26,629 bases of DNA from a virus. The stretch covers positions 1-26,629 of the IMG/VR virus record IMGVR_UViG_3300005613_000352, one strand, 5' to 3'. This document shows, one piece after another, positions 1 to 7,424 of the stretch. The translations under genes and the position numbers were made by a program. The first letter of the stretch is position 1, and every line of letters begins with the position of its first letter. The notes below the pieces were generated by a model. That model saw nothing but the letters and a program-made list of their open reading frames with translations. It had not been told where the DNA came from and did not search any database.

Positions 1-1
1 T

Positions 2-727
2 AATAATTGCAATCATACACTTATTTTTAATAATATTCTTATGAACACTCAAACTTCAGCGGCATCATTAATTAGACTTGCAAATAGCACTTTAACTTGT
101 CAGGTTTGTAATAATATTTTAATTGGAATTGGAGGATTTCTTGGTGATGCCCCTATTAAAGTTGAATATTCTTCTGGAAAAAATCTTATAACAAATAATA
201 CTTTCAAAATGACTACTTATTCTGGACAAATGATTGATTGTTCTGGAAATAATACAAACATATTAAATAAAGGTGAAACATATTATACAATTATATCCGG
301 TGAAAGAGCTAATTCAAATGCTAATAAAGATGGGACTCAAACTTTTTATCCTAGCTATTATAGATATTATGCAGATAATTTGTCATACAGTGCTTCAAAC
401 AATGGTTTATATTTTTCTTTTACTTCTAAGGATGTTCCGGTTGGCGCAAAAATAAATTCTGTTACCATATTATATAGTTTAACTGGAGCAACAACAAATC
501 TAAAAAGACAATGGTATAAGTTTGAAACAACAACCGATGTAACCACTACTGATGTGGTTGTTAATGCAGATATTGGAGCAACAGGAAGCGATCAAGAAGA
601 GGTTCTAACGCCAGGTGTAGCCACTTATATGGGCGCCGAAGATACACATATTGTATTATTTACTATTGTTAATTCGGGATCATATACTGCTTATATAAAA
701 AGAATATATATTAGTTATACATTATAA
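2..727 (+). CDS. Tail fibre/tail spike protein, C-terminal part (cut by left edge)
   Basis: The frame is open from base 2 with no stop before the first ATG at 41. That ATG has no Shine-Dalgarno sequence, so I read this as the 3' end of a longer gene rather than a gene starting at 41. The upstream codons give an Asn-rich stretch (NNCNHTLIFNNIL) that continues the pattern downstream (CNNILIGIGG, KNLITNNTFK, CSGNNTNILN). Short strand-turn repeats with stacked Asn, as here, are typical of right-handed beta-helix spikes. After about residue 100 the pattern changes to a Ser/Thr/Tyr-rich beta-sandwich-like tail ending in YIKRIYISYTL. By inference it is a receptor-binding or depolymerase-type appendage. 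No catalytic residues can be assigned from this fragment. A short untruncated protein from 41 (228 residues) is the less likely alternative. Confidence 0.6.
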   Translation, partial: NNCNHTLIFNNILMNTQTSAASLIRLANSTLTCQVCNNILIGIGGFLGDAPIKVEYSSGKNLITNNTFKMTTYSGQMIDCSGNNTNILNKGETYYTIISGERANSNANKDGTQTFYPSYYRYYADNLSYSASNNGLYFSFTSKDVPVGAKINSVTILYSLTGATTNLKRQWYKFETTTDVTTTDVVVNADIGATGSDQEEVLTPGVATYMGAEDTHIVLFTIVNSGSYTAYIKRIYISYTL

Positions 728-738
728 AGGAGAAAGTT

Positions 739-1233
739 ATGTCAGAAAAGTCAGGTTTAGAAATGTTAGAAGAGTTAATTCAAAAAGTAAACTTATTAAA
801 TAAGAGATTTGAAGTAATTGAACAAAATACGAAAGAATTAATGAATAGAGCAAATGGATTTGAAAAATCAAAACGTCAAGAAAAACCAATAAGTCCTTCA
901 GAAATAGGTTTGCAGCCAGTAATTTCAAGTACTGTTCCAAATCCAATTGAAGGGAGAGCGCTTGAATCAAAGCCTAAAAATACTACAAAGGTCATTGGTA
1001 AAATTAAAGGCAAAGATAATAAATATCTTAGTGGAGTATTCGTTAAGGTTTTTAACCAAGCAGGAGAAATAGTAAAGGAAACCAAAACAAATAGAGCTGG
1101 AGAATGGATGAGCTTTTTGCCACCTGGAAGATATGGAGCAGAATATTTATTAGAAAACATTATACATGCAAATGTAAATTTTAATGTTTTAGAAGGTCAA
1201 AAAATATTAAGAGTAGCTCAACCTAAGGAGTAA
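739..1233 (+). CDS. Small virion-type protein: N-terminal coiled coil plus carboxypeptidase-regulatory-like beta domain
   Basis: 164 residues. The ATG at 739 is preceded by an aaggag Shine-Dalgarno. Residues about 5-35 have heptad-like spacing (LEMLEELIQKVNLLNKRFEV) and look like a coiled coil. A low-complexity linker follows. Residues about 85-160 read as a transthyretin/carboxypeptidase regulatory-like sandwich (GKIKGKDNKYLSGVFVKVFN, then KTNRAGEWMSFLPPGRYGAE), the fold used for short surface Ig-like modules. The stop lies just ahead of the next gene, whose Shine-Dalgarno overlaps the end of this one, so the two are probably co-translated. Its place between the fibre and a neck-type gene suggests a minor tail or neck decoration protein. 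That role is inference; only the domain resemblance is seen. Confidence 0.5.
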   Translation: MSEKSGLEMLEELIQKVNLLNKRFEVIEQNTKELMNRANGFEKSKRQEKPISPSEIGLQPVISSTVPNPIEGRALESKPKNTTKVIGKIKGKDNKYLSGVFVKVFNQAGEIVKETKTNRAGEWMSFLPPGRYGAEYLLENIIHANVNFNVLEGQKILRVAQPKE

Positions 1234-1236
1234 AAT

Positions 1237-1980
1237 ATGGCAGTAGGCCACAGAGTTTATAGTGATTTATTTGATTTGTCACATTTCGTACAACAGACAT
1301 CTGTTGCACATAGTAAGAATTTAATAATTGACGAATTAAGAGAATATTTTAAACATGATGTTATATATAAATTCCGAGAAGATGGTTTTGGATTTCCATT
1401 AACTCCTGATCATACCGATTTACCTCCAGATATTCAAGAGGAAAGGTCTACTCGAATATATATAGGTGATATATTTAGATATGATAAAAGATATTGGCCT
1501 TCCGTTACTGTACGTTATTCTTCAGGAAGAACATATCATGTTAGTTTCAATCAAAACAAAACAACAAAATATCGTTTGGATTTGGTTTTGGATAGCTATG
1601 GAGAAAGGTCTTATTTAAGAGTTCCTACTCATGAAGTATATGCAGGGGCATGGGATCAAAGTTTTGAAATTATCATAGCAGCCCAAGATATTCCCAATAG
1701 GGAAGAGCTTACTGATTTAATTTCTTCATTTTTTATTTCACAAATTAGACAAGAAATATATGAAAGTGGATTGTTTATTAAAAATGTATCTTTGGGAGCA
1801 GAAAGAGAAGAGGATTGGGGAAATGAAAAAGTTTATCTTCAATCTATTACTTTAGATACATTTACAGAATGGAGAAAAGAAGTTCCATTAAATTCTAACA
1901 ATCTTGTTGAGGCCATTAATTTTTGTTTTGAATATGAAAACACAGTGGTCAAAACACAAACCTCTCAGGATGATTTATAA
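1237..1980 (+). CDS. Putative tail terminator / neck completion protein
   Basis: 247 residues, ATG at 1237 with aaggag at 1225-1230. It is a soluble alpha/beta protein with no membrane segment. It contains a strand-rich middle (PSVTVRYSSGRTYHVSFNQN) and a helix typical of tail-terminator folds (REELTDLISSFFISQIRQEI), then strands with LQSITLDTFTEW. A gene of this size just upstream of the sheath is commonly the gp15-like terminator that caps sheath and tube and joins the tail to the head. I assign that role from position and general fold pattern only. Its stop codon directly abuts the stop codon of the convergent HNH-family gene, with no spacer, so mRNA 3' ends here must run into antisense coding sequence unless transcription continues into the sheath. 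Confidence 0.4.
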   Translation: MAVGHRVYSDLFDLSHFVQQTSVAHSKNLIIDELREYFKHDVIYKFREDGFGFPLTPDHTDLPPDIQEERSTRIYIGDIFRYDKRYWPSVTVRYSSGRTYHVSFNQNKTTKYRLDLVLDSYGERSYLRVPTHEVYAGAWDQSFEIIIAAQDIPNREELTDLISSFFISQIRQEIYESGLFIKNVSLGAEREEDWGNEKVYLQSITLDTFTEWRKEVPLNSNNLVEAINFCFEYENTVVKTQTSQDDL

Positions 1981-2475
1981 TCAAATTTCATTTTGCCAAT
2001 CTCTAATGGCTTTGCAATTTTTACATAATAAAATAGATCCTTGCAATTCTATCATTGCTCTTTTTAATGACATGTTTTTAATTTTACCAATTGAATAAGA
2101 CTTACCGTTTTTAAAAAATTCATAAATTGGAATTGGATAGGAGTTTTGACAATCTTGGCAAATAGCGCCGAAATGTTCTATTAATGTTTCTAGTTTTTCT
2201 TCAAATTTAATTTTTTTTACTTCATCTTGACACTTCCTACAATAACTAAATGGCTTGGAGTTTTTTCTTAAATAAAATTCTTTTTTATCTTTTATTTGAT
2301 TGCATCTAGCACAGAATGCTTCATTTTCTTTTAACTCTATAATATAAGAGCGAGTGTTTCTGCCACCTAAAGGAGAGCACTCTAAACAAAATTTTCTTCC
2401 AGTGAGATTGTATATTTTACCTTTCTTCTTGATTTTATTAAGGAATTTCTTCTTACAGTTTTGGCAAATAGGCAT
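1981..2475 (-). CDS. HNH-family endonuclease-like protein with degenerate active site, antisense
   Basis: Start chosen at 2475 (complement), 164 residues. A perfect GGAGG lies 5 bases before this ATG, and it overlaps the ATG at 2487, which has no Shine-Dalgarno of its own. Six CxxC pairs are present: residues 4/7, 30/33, 55/58, 79/82, 106/109 and 151/154. The block RKFCLECSPLGGRNTR matches a known HNH group usually reading RKYCLECSPFGxHNT. The C-terminal part should read roughly LEFHH...LCANCHRxxH. Here it reads YEFFK...LLCKNCKAIRDW, so both the paired histidines and the terminal histidine are missing while the zinc cysteines are kept. It is the only gene on the minus strand and sits between neck and sheath genes, as free-standing homing endonucleases do. 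It may be an inactivated endonuclease or a zinc-binding DNA-binding protein. Confidence 0.65.
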   Translation of the reverse strand: MPICQNCKKKFLNKIKKKGKIYNLTGRKFCLECSPLGGRNTRSYIIELKENEAFCARCNQIKDKKEFYLRKNSKPFSYCRKCQDEVKKIKFEEKLETLIEHFGAICQDCQNSYPIPIYEFFKNGKSYSIGKIKNMSLKRAMIELQGSILLCKNCKAIRDWQNEI

Positions 2476-2487
2476 TTTGTCCTCCAT

Positions 2488-2668
2488 ATTAAATATAATT
2501 TTATTGATAGTCTTTTTTATTCTTTCAGTATGTATACTTTATATAAGTGTTGGAATTATAATTTCTATCAATAATATGACATTCTCCTGAATGGATTAAT
2601 ATATGATTTTTATTGTATTTTTTTCCAAAAAGAGTGATAAAAATATTTTATCTGGGAGGATCAGTTAA
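2488..2668. promoter_or_regulatory. Divergent intergenic region upstream of sheath, with inverted repeats
   Basis: A non-coding AT-rich gap between the antisense HNH-family gene and the sheath gene. It holds a 10-base perfect inverted repeat (ttattgatag at 2501-2510, ctatcaataa at 2565-2574) and a second perfect 7-base stem close to the sheath start. The sheath Shine-Dalgarno (gggagga) is at 2654-2660. Both flanking genes start here, so promoters for both strands are expected. The -10-like strings I see (tatact at 2533, taatat at 2572) lack a convincing partner at the right spacing, so I do not name a promoter. Confidence 0.4.
2636..2652 (+). repeat. Hairpin just upstream of the sheath ribosome binding site
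   Basis: gataaaa (2636-2642) and ttttatc (2646-2652) form a perfect 7-bp stem around a 3-base loop. It ends one base before gggagga, the sheath Shine-Dalgarno. It could be a translational control or mRNA stability element, or a protein operator. AT-rich sequence makes chance occurrence plausible. Confidence 0.4.
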
Positions 2669-5203
2669 ATGGCAAATATTCCTGGCATTCTAGGTTATAT
2701 ACAACCAACGACCGTTTCAAGAGTAAGAACAGTTTCAAGGGCTGTTTCTATTCCTGGTGGGTTACGTATTCTCGCCGTTGTAGGAGAAGGCTTAAGGGAA
2801 GAGGTAATAATTGATTCTGCTGCTGGTGACGGCACTGATGGATTTAATCCAACTTTTACTGCAGAATCTGATGGATACGGAAGATTCTTTAGAGCTTCCA
2901 ACTATCCTATAATTTCTAATCGTTCTGAATTATATCTTAACGGCAGTGCTCTATCTATTTTAGAAGGAACTGTTGATGGCAGCAGTTTTTCTACTGAATA
3001 TGATGCAAAATTAGAAATTGCAACTGGTAAAATCGAACTTCAAGGGGCTTCTTTAATAGACCAAGGTGGCGCATATTATCTTGCAAATAGTAGCAATTCT
3101 GGCGACGGTTATCTTAGTGATATTACATTGGCAGACACAAATGCTCCAGCAGAAACTTGGACAGTTAGATGTACTGATACATTAAAAGATAGTTATGGTG
3201 CACCAATTCGCGGCCAAGCATCCTTTTTAGTTTCTGGCTCTGTTAGCGGACAGCTTTTGGACGAATATGGTCAACCATATATTTGGAAAAGTGATGGGAT
3301 CGCAATGAGTAATGGAATTCTTTCTTTTGCTATCCATAACATTTCTCCAAGCGCAGTTTTCCAAGTTGGAGATAGATTCTCTATTGGTGTTCAAAGCCGC
3401 GTTCTTCAAATAAACGATAATTTAGAACTTAGATATATCGCTTCTGCTGATGTCAATGATCCAGAAGCATTTACTGATCCAGTACAATTATTTGCAAAAC
3501 ATGGTTCTCCAAGTTCTACCAATACATTGTCATTGGCTGCACAAATGGCGTTTGAAAATGGTGCAACAAGTGTTTTGGCATTACAAGCAAAACCACCGCT
3601 TCCAAGAAAAATAACTGACATTGTGTTGCCCGCTTATAGTGCAACAGGAGGTACAAGCGGTGCTTCTGGAAATTCAGATCCTGATGATTTAATTTTTTAT
3701 ATCGATGATAATGGAAAGCCTGACACAGATACTCAAGTTCAATTTTTTGTTATAGGAACTGATGGGACTGAAACACAAATTTTTCCCAATAAGGTAGATT
3801 TCTATGATCCTGATATTACACAAGCTTTTGCCCAATATGAAGACAGTGGTGTATCTACTAATCTATTAGCTGAATTTATGGATCCGGGCCAAAGCGGATA
3901 TACATATAGTTATACAGTAGTAAGTGATGATAAAATTGAACAAGGTTCTAATGATGCAACCATTGCTCCAATTGGTATTGGTGACTCTGCTACAGTAACA
4001 GCTGCTTCTGCTCAGTTTGTTGCCGCTGATGTTGGAAAATATTTGGATTTCCATAATACATCAACTGCAAATTCTGGACGCTATCAAATTTCAGCAGTTG
4101 CAAGTGCAACTTCTGTTACAATTACTCGTGCTAGTGGCTCTTTTGTTTCTGAAAGTTCTGTAAGATGGCAGCTTTTGGCCTCTTCCGGAACATCACAAAG
4201 AATATTATTTACTACAGACTTGGCACTTACTGCTCAAAAAGGTCTTAAAGTTATGTATACAGATGAAGATGATGCAGATTTTTATGATGCTAACTGGGCC
4301 GATGCCCTTGATGCATTGGAAACACAAGATCTTCAAATTTTAACTATGTTTCCAACTCAAACATTTTCAGCAATTCAACAAGCTGGTAGAGTTCACTGTG
4401 AAAGAATGTCTTCTTCTTACTACAAAAGAGAAAGAGTTTTGATTACGGGAGCTTTAGAAGGTCTTACTGTTGCCAATGTTACCGGACAATCTTTAGCTGC
4501 TCCAGAAGACATTGGTGTTCTTGAAGGAATTCAAGGAGATGATGCATCTGAAGTGTTGGCTGGAAATATTGAAGATTTGGCCGATTATGGAGTTTCAAAT
4601 AGTTTCGGAGATTCTTTCCGTGTTATTTATATGTATCCAGATTCCATTGTTCGTGTAATTAATGGAACAAGGTCTACATTGCCTGGTTATTATATCGCAG
4701 CGGCTGCTGGTGGATATCTTGCAGGCGAAGCAAATATTGCCATGCCATTAACTTTTAAAACCCTTGTTGGATTTACTATTCTTAATAGCAAAGTATATAA
4801 ACAAGAAGAATTAAATAGTTTGGGTGACAATGGAATTACTGTTGTGCAACCAGTTACTGGTGGCGGCCGAGTGTTACATGGAAAAACCACAACTCAAAGC
4901 GGTTATGCAGAAGAAGAAGAGATTTCTATTGTGTTTATTAGAGATCAAGTTGCTCGTACAATGAGAACAAGTTTCCAAGCTTTTATTGGAAAACCAGAAA
5001 CTGACACCCTTGCTCCATCTCTTACTGCGCGTGCAATCAGTTTGCTTAATGCTTTTGTTTCTCAAAATCTTATTACCGCTTATCGAAACCTCTCCGTCGC
5101 TCGCGACGAAACAGAAGCTCGCCAATGGAATATTGTTGTAGAAGTACAACCAAATTTCCCAGTAAACTGGATTTTTATAGATGTCAGTGTTGGCTTATTC
5201 TAA
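2669..5203 (+). CDS. Contractile tail sheath protein
   Basis: 844 residues, ATG with a strong gggagga 8 bases upstream. The N-terminus (MANIPGILGYIQPTTVSR, then GGLRILAVVGEG) and the C-terminus (LTARAISLLNAF, TAYRNLSVARDE, then VVEVQPNFPVNWIFIDVSVG) are the signature ends of the gp18-like sheath family. In that family the terminal strands form the handshake mesh between subunits and the core ratchets during contraction. It is longer than T4 gp18 (about 660 residues), with beta-rich insertions around residues 90-230 and 420-510 that should decorate the outside. The gene is richer in GC (about 40% in sampled lines) than the endonuclease genes beside it. Its stop is 12 bases before the TTG start of the LAGLIDADG gene. 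Confidence 0.93.
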   Translation: MANIPGILGYIQPTTVSRVRTVSRAVSIPGGLRILAVVGEGLREEVIIDSAAGDGTDGFNPTFTAESDGYGRFFRASNYPIISNRSELYLNGSALSILEGTVDGSSFSTEYDAKLEIATGKIELQGASLIDQGGAYYLANSSNSGDGYLSDITLADTNAPAETWTVRCTDTLKDSYGAPIRGQASFLVSGSVSGQLLDEYGQPYIWKSDGIAMSNGILSFAIHNISPSAVFQVGDRFSIGVQSRVLQINDNLELRYIASADVNDPEAFTDPVQLFAKHGSPSSTNTLSLAAQMAFENGATSVLALQAKPPLPRKITDIVLPAYSATGGTSGASGNSDPDDLIFYIDDNGKPDTDTQVQFFVIGTDGTETQIFPNKVDFYDPDITQAFAQYEDSGVSTNLLAEFMDPGQSGYTYSYTVVSDDKIEQGSNDATIAPIGIGDSATVTAASAQFVAADVGKYLDFHNTSTANSGRYQISAVASATSVTITRASGSFVSESSVRWQLLASSGTSQRILFTTDLALTAQKGLKVMYTDEDDADFYDANWADALDALETQDLQILTMFPTQTFSAIQQAGRVHCERMSSSYYKRERVLITGALEGLTVANVTGQSLAAPEDIGVLEGIQGDDASEVLAGNIEDLADYGVSNSFGDSFRVIYMYPDSIVRVINGTRSTLPGYYIAAAAGGYLAGEANIAMPLTFKTLVGFTILNSKVYKQEELNSLGDNGITVVQPVTGGGRVLHGKTTTQSGYAEEEEISIVFIRDQVARTMRTSFQAFIGKPETDTLAPSLTARAISLLNAFVSQNLITAYRNLSVARDETEARQWNIVVEVQPNFPVNWIFIDVSVGLF

Positions 5204-5215
5204 GGGAGATGGTGT

Positions 5216-6823
5216 TTGAAAAAAGAAAGATTGAGGCAGCTGTTAAATACGCATTCTATTAAAGAAATTTCGATTTTAGAAAATATACCATATTCAACTG
5301 TTTGGTACAATGTGAAAAAACATAGATTAACGGCTACAAGACCACTAATCCACAAATATACGCTCTTTGATAATTTTACTTCCGAAAGCTGCTATTGGGC
5401 TGGATTTATAGCTGCTGATGGAAATGTTTTAATTAGGAAAAAAAACGGAACATATAGATTATCTATTAAATTAGCTAGCAAAGACCTACAGCATTTAGAA
5501 AAATTTGATCAGGTAATGGGTTGTGAGAGTAGAGTGTCGACAACTAAATATAAAATGGCACATATTTCTTTTCATTCTAAAAAACTTATTGAAAATATAG
5601 TAAAAAATTTTAATATTGTTCCAAAAAAATCTTTAATTTTGCAACCACCTGTAAAAATGCCTCAGGAATTTAATAAAGATTATATTCGAGGCTATTTTGA
5701 TGGTGATGGGCACATAGGTTATGTTAGTGGCACATATTGTAATTTCAACATTGTTAGCGGTTCATTGCGCATATTGGAATGGATTAGATCGGCACTGATC
5801 GAAGAAAATTTAGTTAATGAAAAATTAAAAATTTATCAAAAAAAACATAATTTATATTGTATAGATATAAATAGCCAAGTTTCTTTAAATATTTTTAAGT
5901 GGCTGTATACTGATTCAAAATGCAATCTTCGTCTAGACAGAAAACATAAAATGTATCAAGAAATTACACAAAAAATAGAAAGTAAAATACAATATTATGA
6001 GCAACAAAATAAAAGAGTTCCATCAGGCTGTAAGGGGTTTAATTTAAATTATAAAAAAATTTCTGAAGAATATTTGACTGGAAAACAATTAAAAGAATTA
6101 TCTAAAAAATATAAAGTCTCTCAATGGACTCTGTTAGATAATTTTAAAAAACTTGGGATCAAAAAAAATAAAAAAAGAAGTCAAGATTCTGAAGTTTTTA
6201 AAATATTTACATCAGAAAGTTGTTATTGGGCTGGATTTATTGCTGCAGACGGTTGGGTTAATAAATATAATTTAGGAATTGAATTATCTATAAAAGACAT
6301 TAATCATTTGAAAAAATTCCGCTCTTTTATAAATAGTAATTGTGACATTTCAACTAGAAAAAAATTTTCTTTTGGTAAAATATTTAAATATTGCAATTTA
6401 TATATTTATAGTAAAAAAATGATTGATGTTTTAAAAGAAAATTTTAATATTGTTTCAAATAAATCGCTTGTTTATGTTATGCCAGAAAAAATTTCTAAAG
6501 ATATGCAAAAACATTTTATTCGCGGTTATATTGATGGAGATGGAAGTATTGGGTGGCACAAACATAATAATAAACCTAGAGTTCATGTTTGTTCTGGCTC
6601 AAAAAAACTCTTAGAACAAATTAAAAAAATTATTAAAGAACAAAATAAAAGAGCTGGGAACCCATCAATACTAAAAACAAAAAGTGGTAACTTATATACT
6701 CTTTCGTTTATGGGACATCAGGCATATGATATTTTAAATTGGCTTTACAAAGATAGTACAATTTACTTAGATAGAAAATATGAAAAATACATAGAGGTAA
6801 TATCGCGATATGACTTATCCTAA
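5216..6823 (+). CDS. Free-standing LAGLIDADG homing endonuclease, internally duplicated (four motifs)
   Basis: 535 residues from a TTG start; gggag at 5204-5208 gives correct spacing and no in-frame ATG fits. Two homologous halves are visible. Each has an N-terminal helix-turn-helix-like segment (residues about 15-38: IKEISILENIPYSTVWYNVK; about 283-313: EEYLTGKQLKELSKKYKVSQ) followed by a two-motif LAGLIDADG domain. The motifs are WAGFIAADG at 61-69, RGYFDGDG at 158-165, WAGFIAADG at 338-346 and RGYIDGDG at 436-443. Acidic residues are present in all four. Each half ends with WLYxDS...LDRK. Such enzymes cut long asymmetric sites and copy themselves into allelic phage. It lies between the sheath and tube genes and overlaps the tube start by 14 bases. 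It is not an intein, because the sheath is complete and stops before it. Sampled lines are near 23% GC, below the sheath. Confidence 0.92.
   Translation: MKKERLRQLLNTHSIKEISILENIPYSTVWYNVKKHRLTATRPLIHKYTLFDNFTSESCYWAGFIAADGNVLIRKKNGTYRLSIKLASKDLQHLEKFDQVMGCESRVSTTKYKMAHISFHSKKLIENIVKNFNIVPKKSLILQPPVKMPQEFNKDYIRGYFDGDGHIGYVSGTYCNFNIVSGSLRILEWIRSALIEENLVNEKLKIYQKKHNLYCIDINSQVSLNIFKWLYTDSKCNLRLDRKHKMYQEITQKIESKIQYYEQQNKRVPSGCKGFNLNYKKISEEYLTGKQLKELSKKYKVSQWTLLDNFKKLGIKKNKKRSQDSEVFKIFTSESCYWAGFIAADGWVNKYNLGIELSIKDINHLKKFRSFINSNCDISTRKKFSFGKIFKYCNLYIYSKKMIDVLKENFNIVSNKSLVYVMPEKISKDMQKHFIRGYIDGDGSIGWHKHNNKPRVHVCSGSKKLLEQIKKIIKEQNKRAGNPSILKTKSGNLYTLSFMGHQAYDILNWLYKDSTIYLDRKYEKYIEVISRYDLS
5375..6253 (+). 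repeat. Internal coding duplication in the LAGLIDADG gene (best-conserved copies at the two ends)
   Basis: Bases 5375-5422 and 6206-6253 encode the same 16 residues, beginning FTSESCYW and ending GFIAADG. They differ at 8 of 48 bases, and every difference is in a third codon position and silent. The similarity extends more weakly through the whole half-protein, about 277 residues apart. Confidence 0.9.
6801..6810. repeat. 10-bp perfect palindrome at the endonuclease/tube junction
   Basis: tatcgcgata at 6801-6810 is a perfect palindrome. It lies between the tube gene's Shine-Dalgarno (agaggt, 6793-6798) and its ATG at 6810, inside the last codons of the LAGLIDADG gene. It may be an operator-like or cleavage-related site, or chance. 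Confidence 0.3.
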
Positions 6824-7397
6824 AACAGGAAGTTTACTTTTCAGTAATGTTCAAACAGGTCTTTCTACACAAATAATTATTAAAGCTGGATTTAACACTA
6901 TTGGTGCAATTCAACAATTAAAAGTCAATCAACGGCGTGATATTAAAATTTGGGAAGAGATTGGAACAGATGGAATTGTAGAAAGTCATCCAATTCATGC
7001 TGCGCAAGTTACTTTAGATGTAACGAGAATTGTATTTGATAATTTAAGAATAGCGGAAGCTTTTGGAAGAGGTTTTATTAATTTACAAGCTCAAAGAATT
7101 CCTTTTGATGTTCAAGTTATTGATACTTCTAATACTAAAGGAGAAATTATCAATTCCATAATTCATGTTTTTCATAATTGTTGGTTTAAAGATGTTTCGA
7201 CATCATATCAATCAGAAAATTTTATTATTACGGAAACGGCAGCATTAAGTTGTGAATATGTAACAACAACAAAACGAGCAGAAAGCGCTGTAGAAGGCGG
7301 TGCTCGTGGAATAACTTATGAATATGATAGTATAGAAAGAGAAACAGATACAAAAGGTCGCCGTGGAAGATTCGATTCCACTGGTATGGAGCCTTAA
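6810..7397 (+). CDS. Tail tube protein, copy 1
   Basis: 195 residues. The ATG at 6810 lies inside the 3' end of the LAGLIDADG gene (14-base overlap), with agaggt at 6793-6798 as Shine-Dalgarno, so the inserted gene carries the tube gene's ribosome binding site. It aligns end to end with the next gene (shared MxYPxTGS, TGLSTQI, GTDG, RIVFD, EAFxRGFIN, IPFD, NCWF). Size, soluble beta-rich content and position right after the sheath fit the gp19-like tube family, whose hexameric rings stack inside the sheath. The C-terminus (about residues 160-195) is charged and probably flexible. Which paralog is the major tube subunit cannot be told from sequence. Confidence 0.75.
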   Translation: MTYPKTGSLLFSNVQTGLSTQIIIKAGFNTIGAIQQLKVNQRRDIKIWEEIGTDGIVESHPIHAAQVTLDVTRIVFDNLRIAEAFGRGFINLQAQRIPFDVQVIDTSNTKGEIINSIIHVFHNCWFKDVSTSYQSENFIITETAALSCEYVTTTKRAESAVEGGARGITYEYDSIERETDTKGRRGRFDSTGMEP

Positions 7398-7424
7398 TAG
7401 TATTTACCTTGGAGGTTAATTAAT

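Noticed and set aside
41-727. A complete 228-residue gene starting at ATG 41
   Set aside because: The frame is open to base 2, the upstream residues continue the Asn-rich repeat pattern, and the ATG has no Shine-Dalgarno. A 5'-truncated longer gene is more likely.
2476-2487. ATG at 2487 (complement) as start of the antisense HNH-family gene
   Set aside because: It overlaps the GGAGG that serves the ATG at 2475, and has no ribosome binding site itself.
2521-2580. A sigma70-type promoter for the sheath using tatact or taatat as -10
   Set aside because: No -35-like hexamer lies at a suitable distance; in such AT-rich sequence these strings arise by chance.
5216-6823. Intein or intron-encoded status for the LAGLIDADG protein
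   Set aside because: The sheath is complete with its conserved C-terminus and own stop, the tube gene has its own start, and no splice-junction residues flank the domain.
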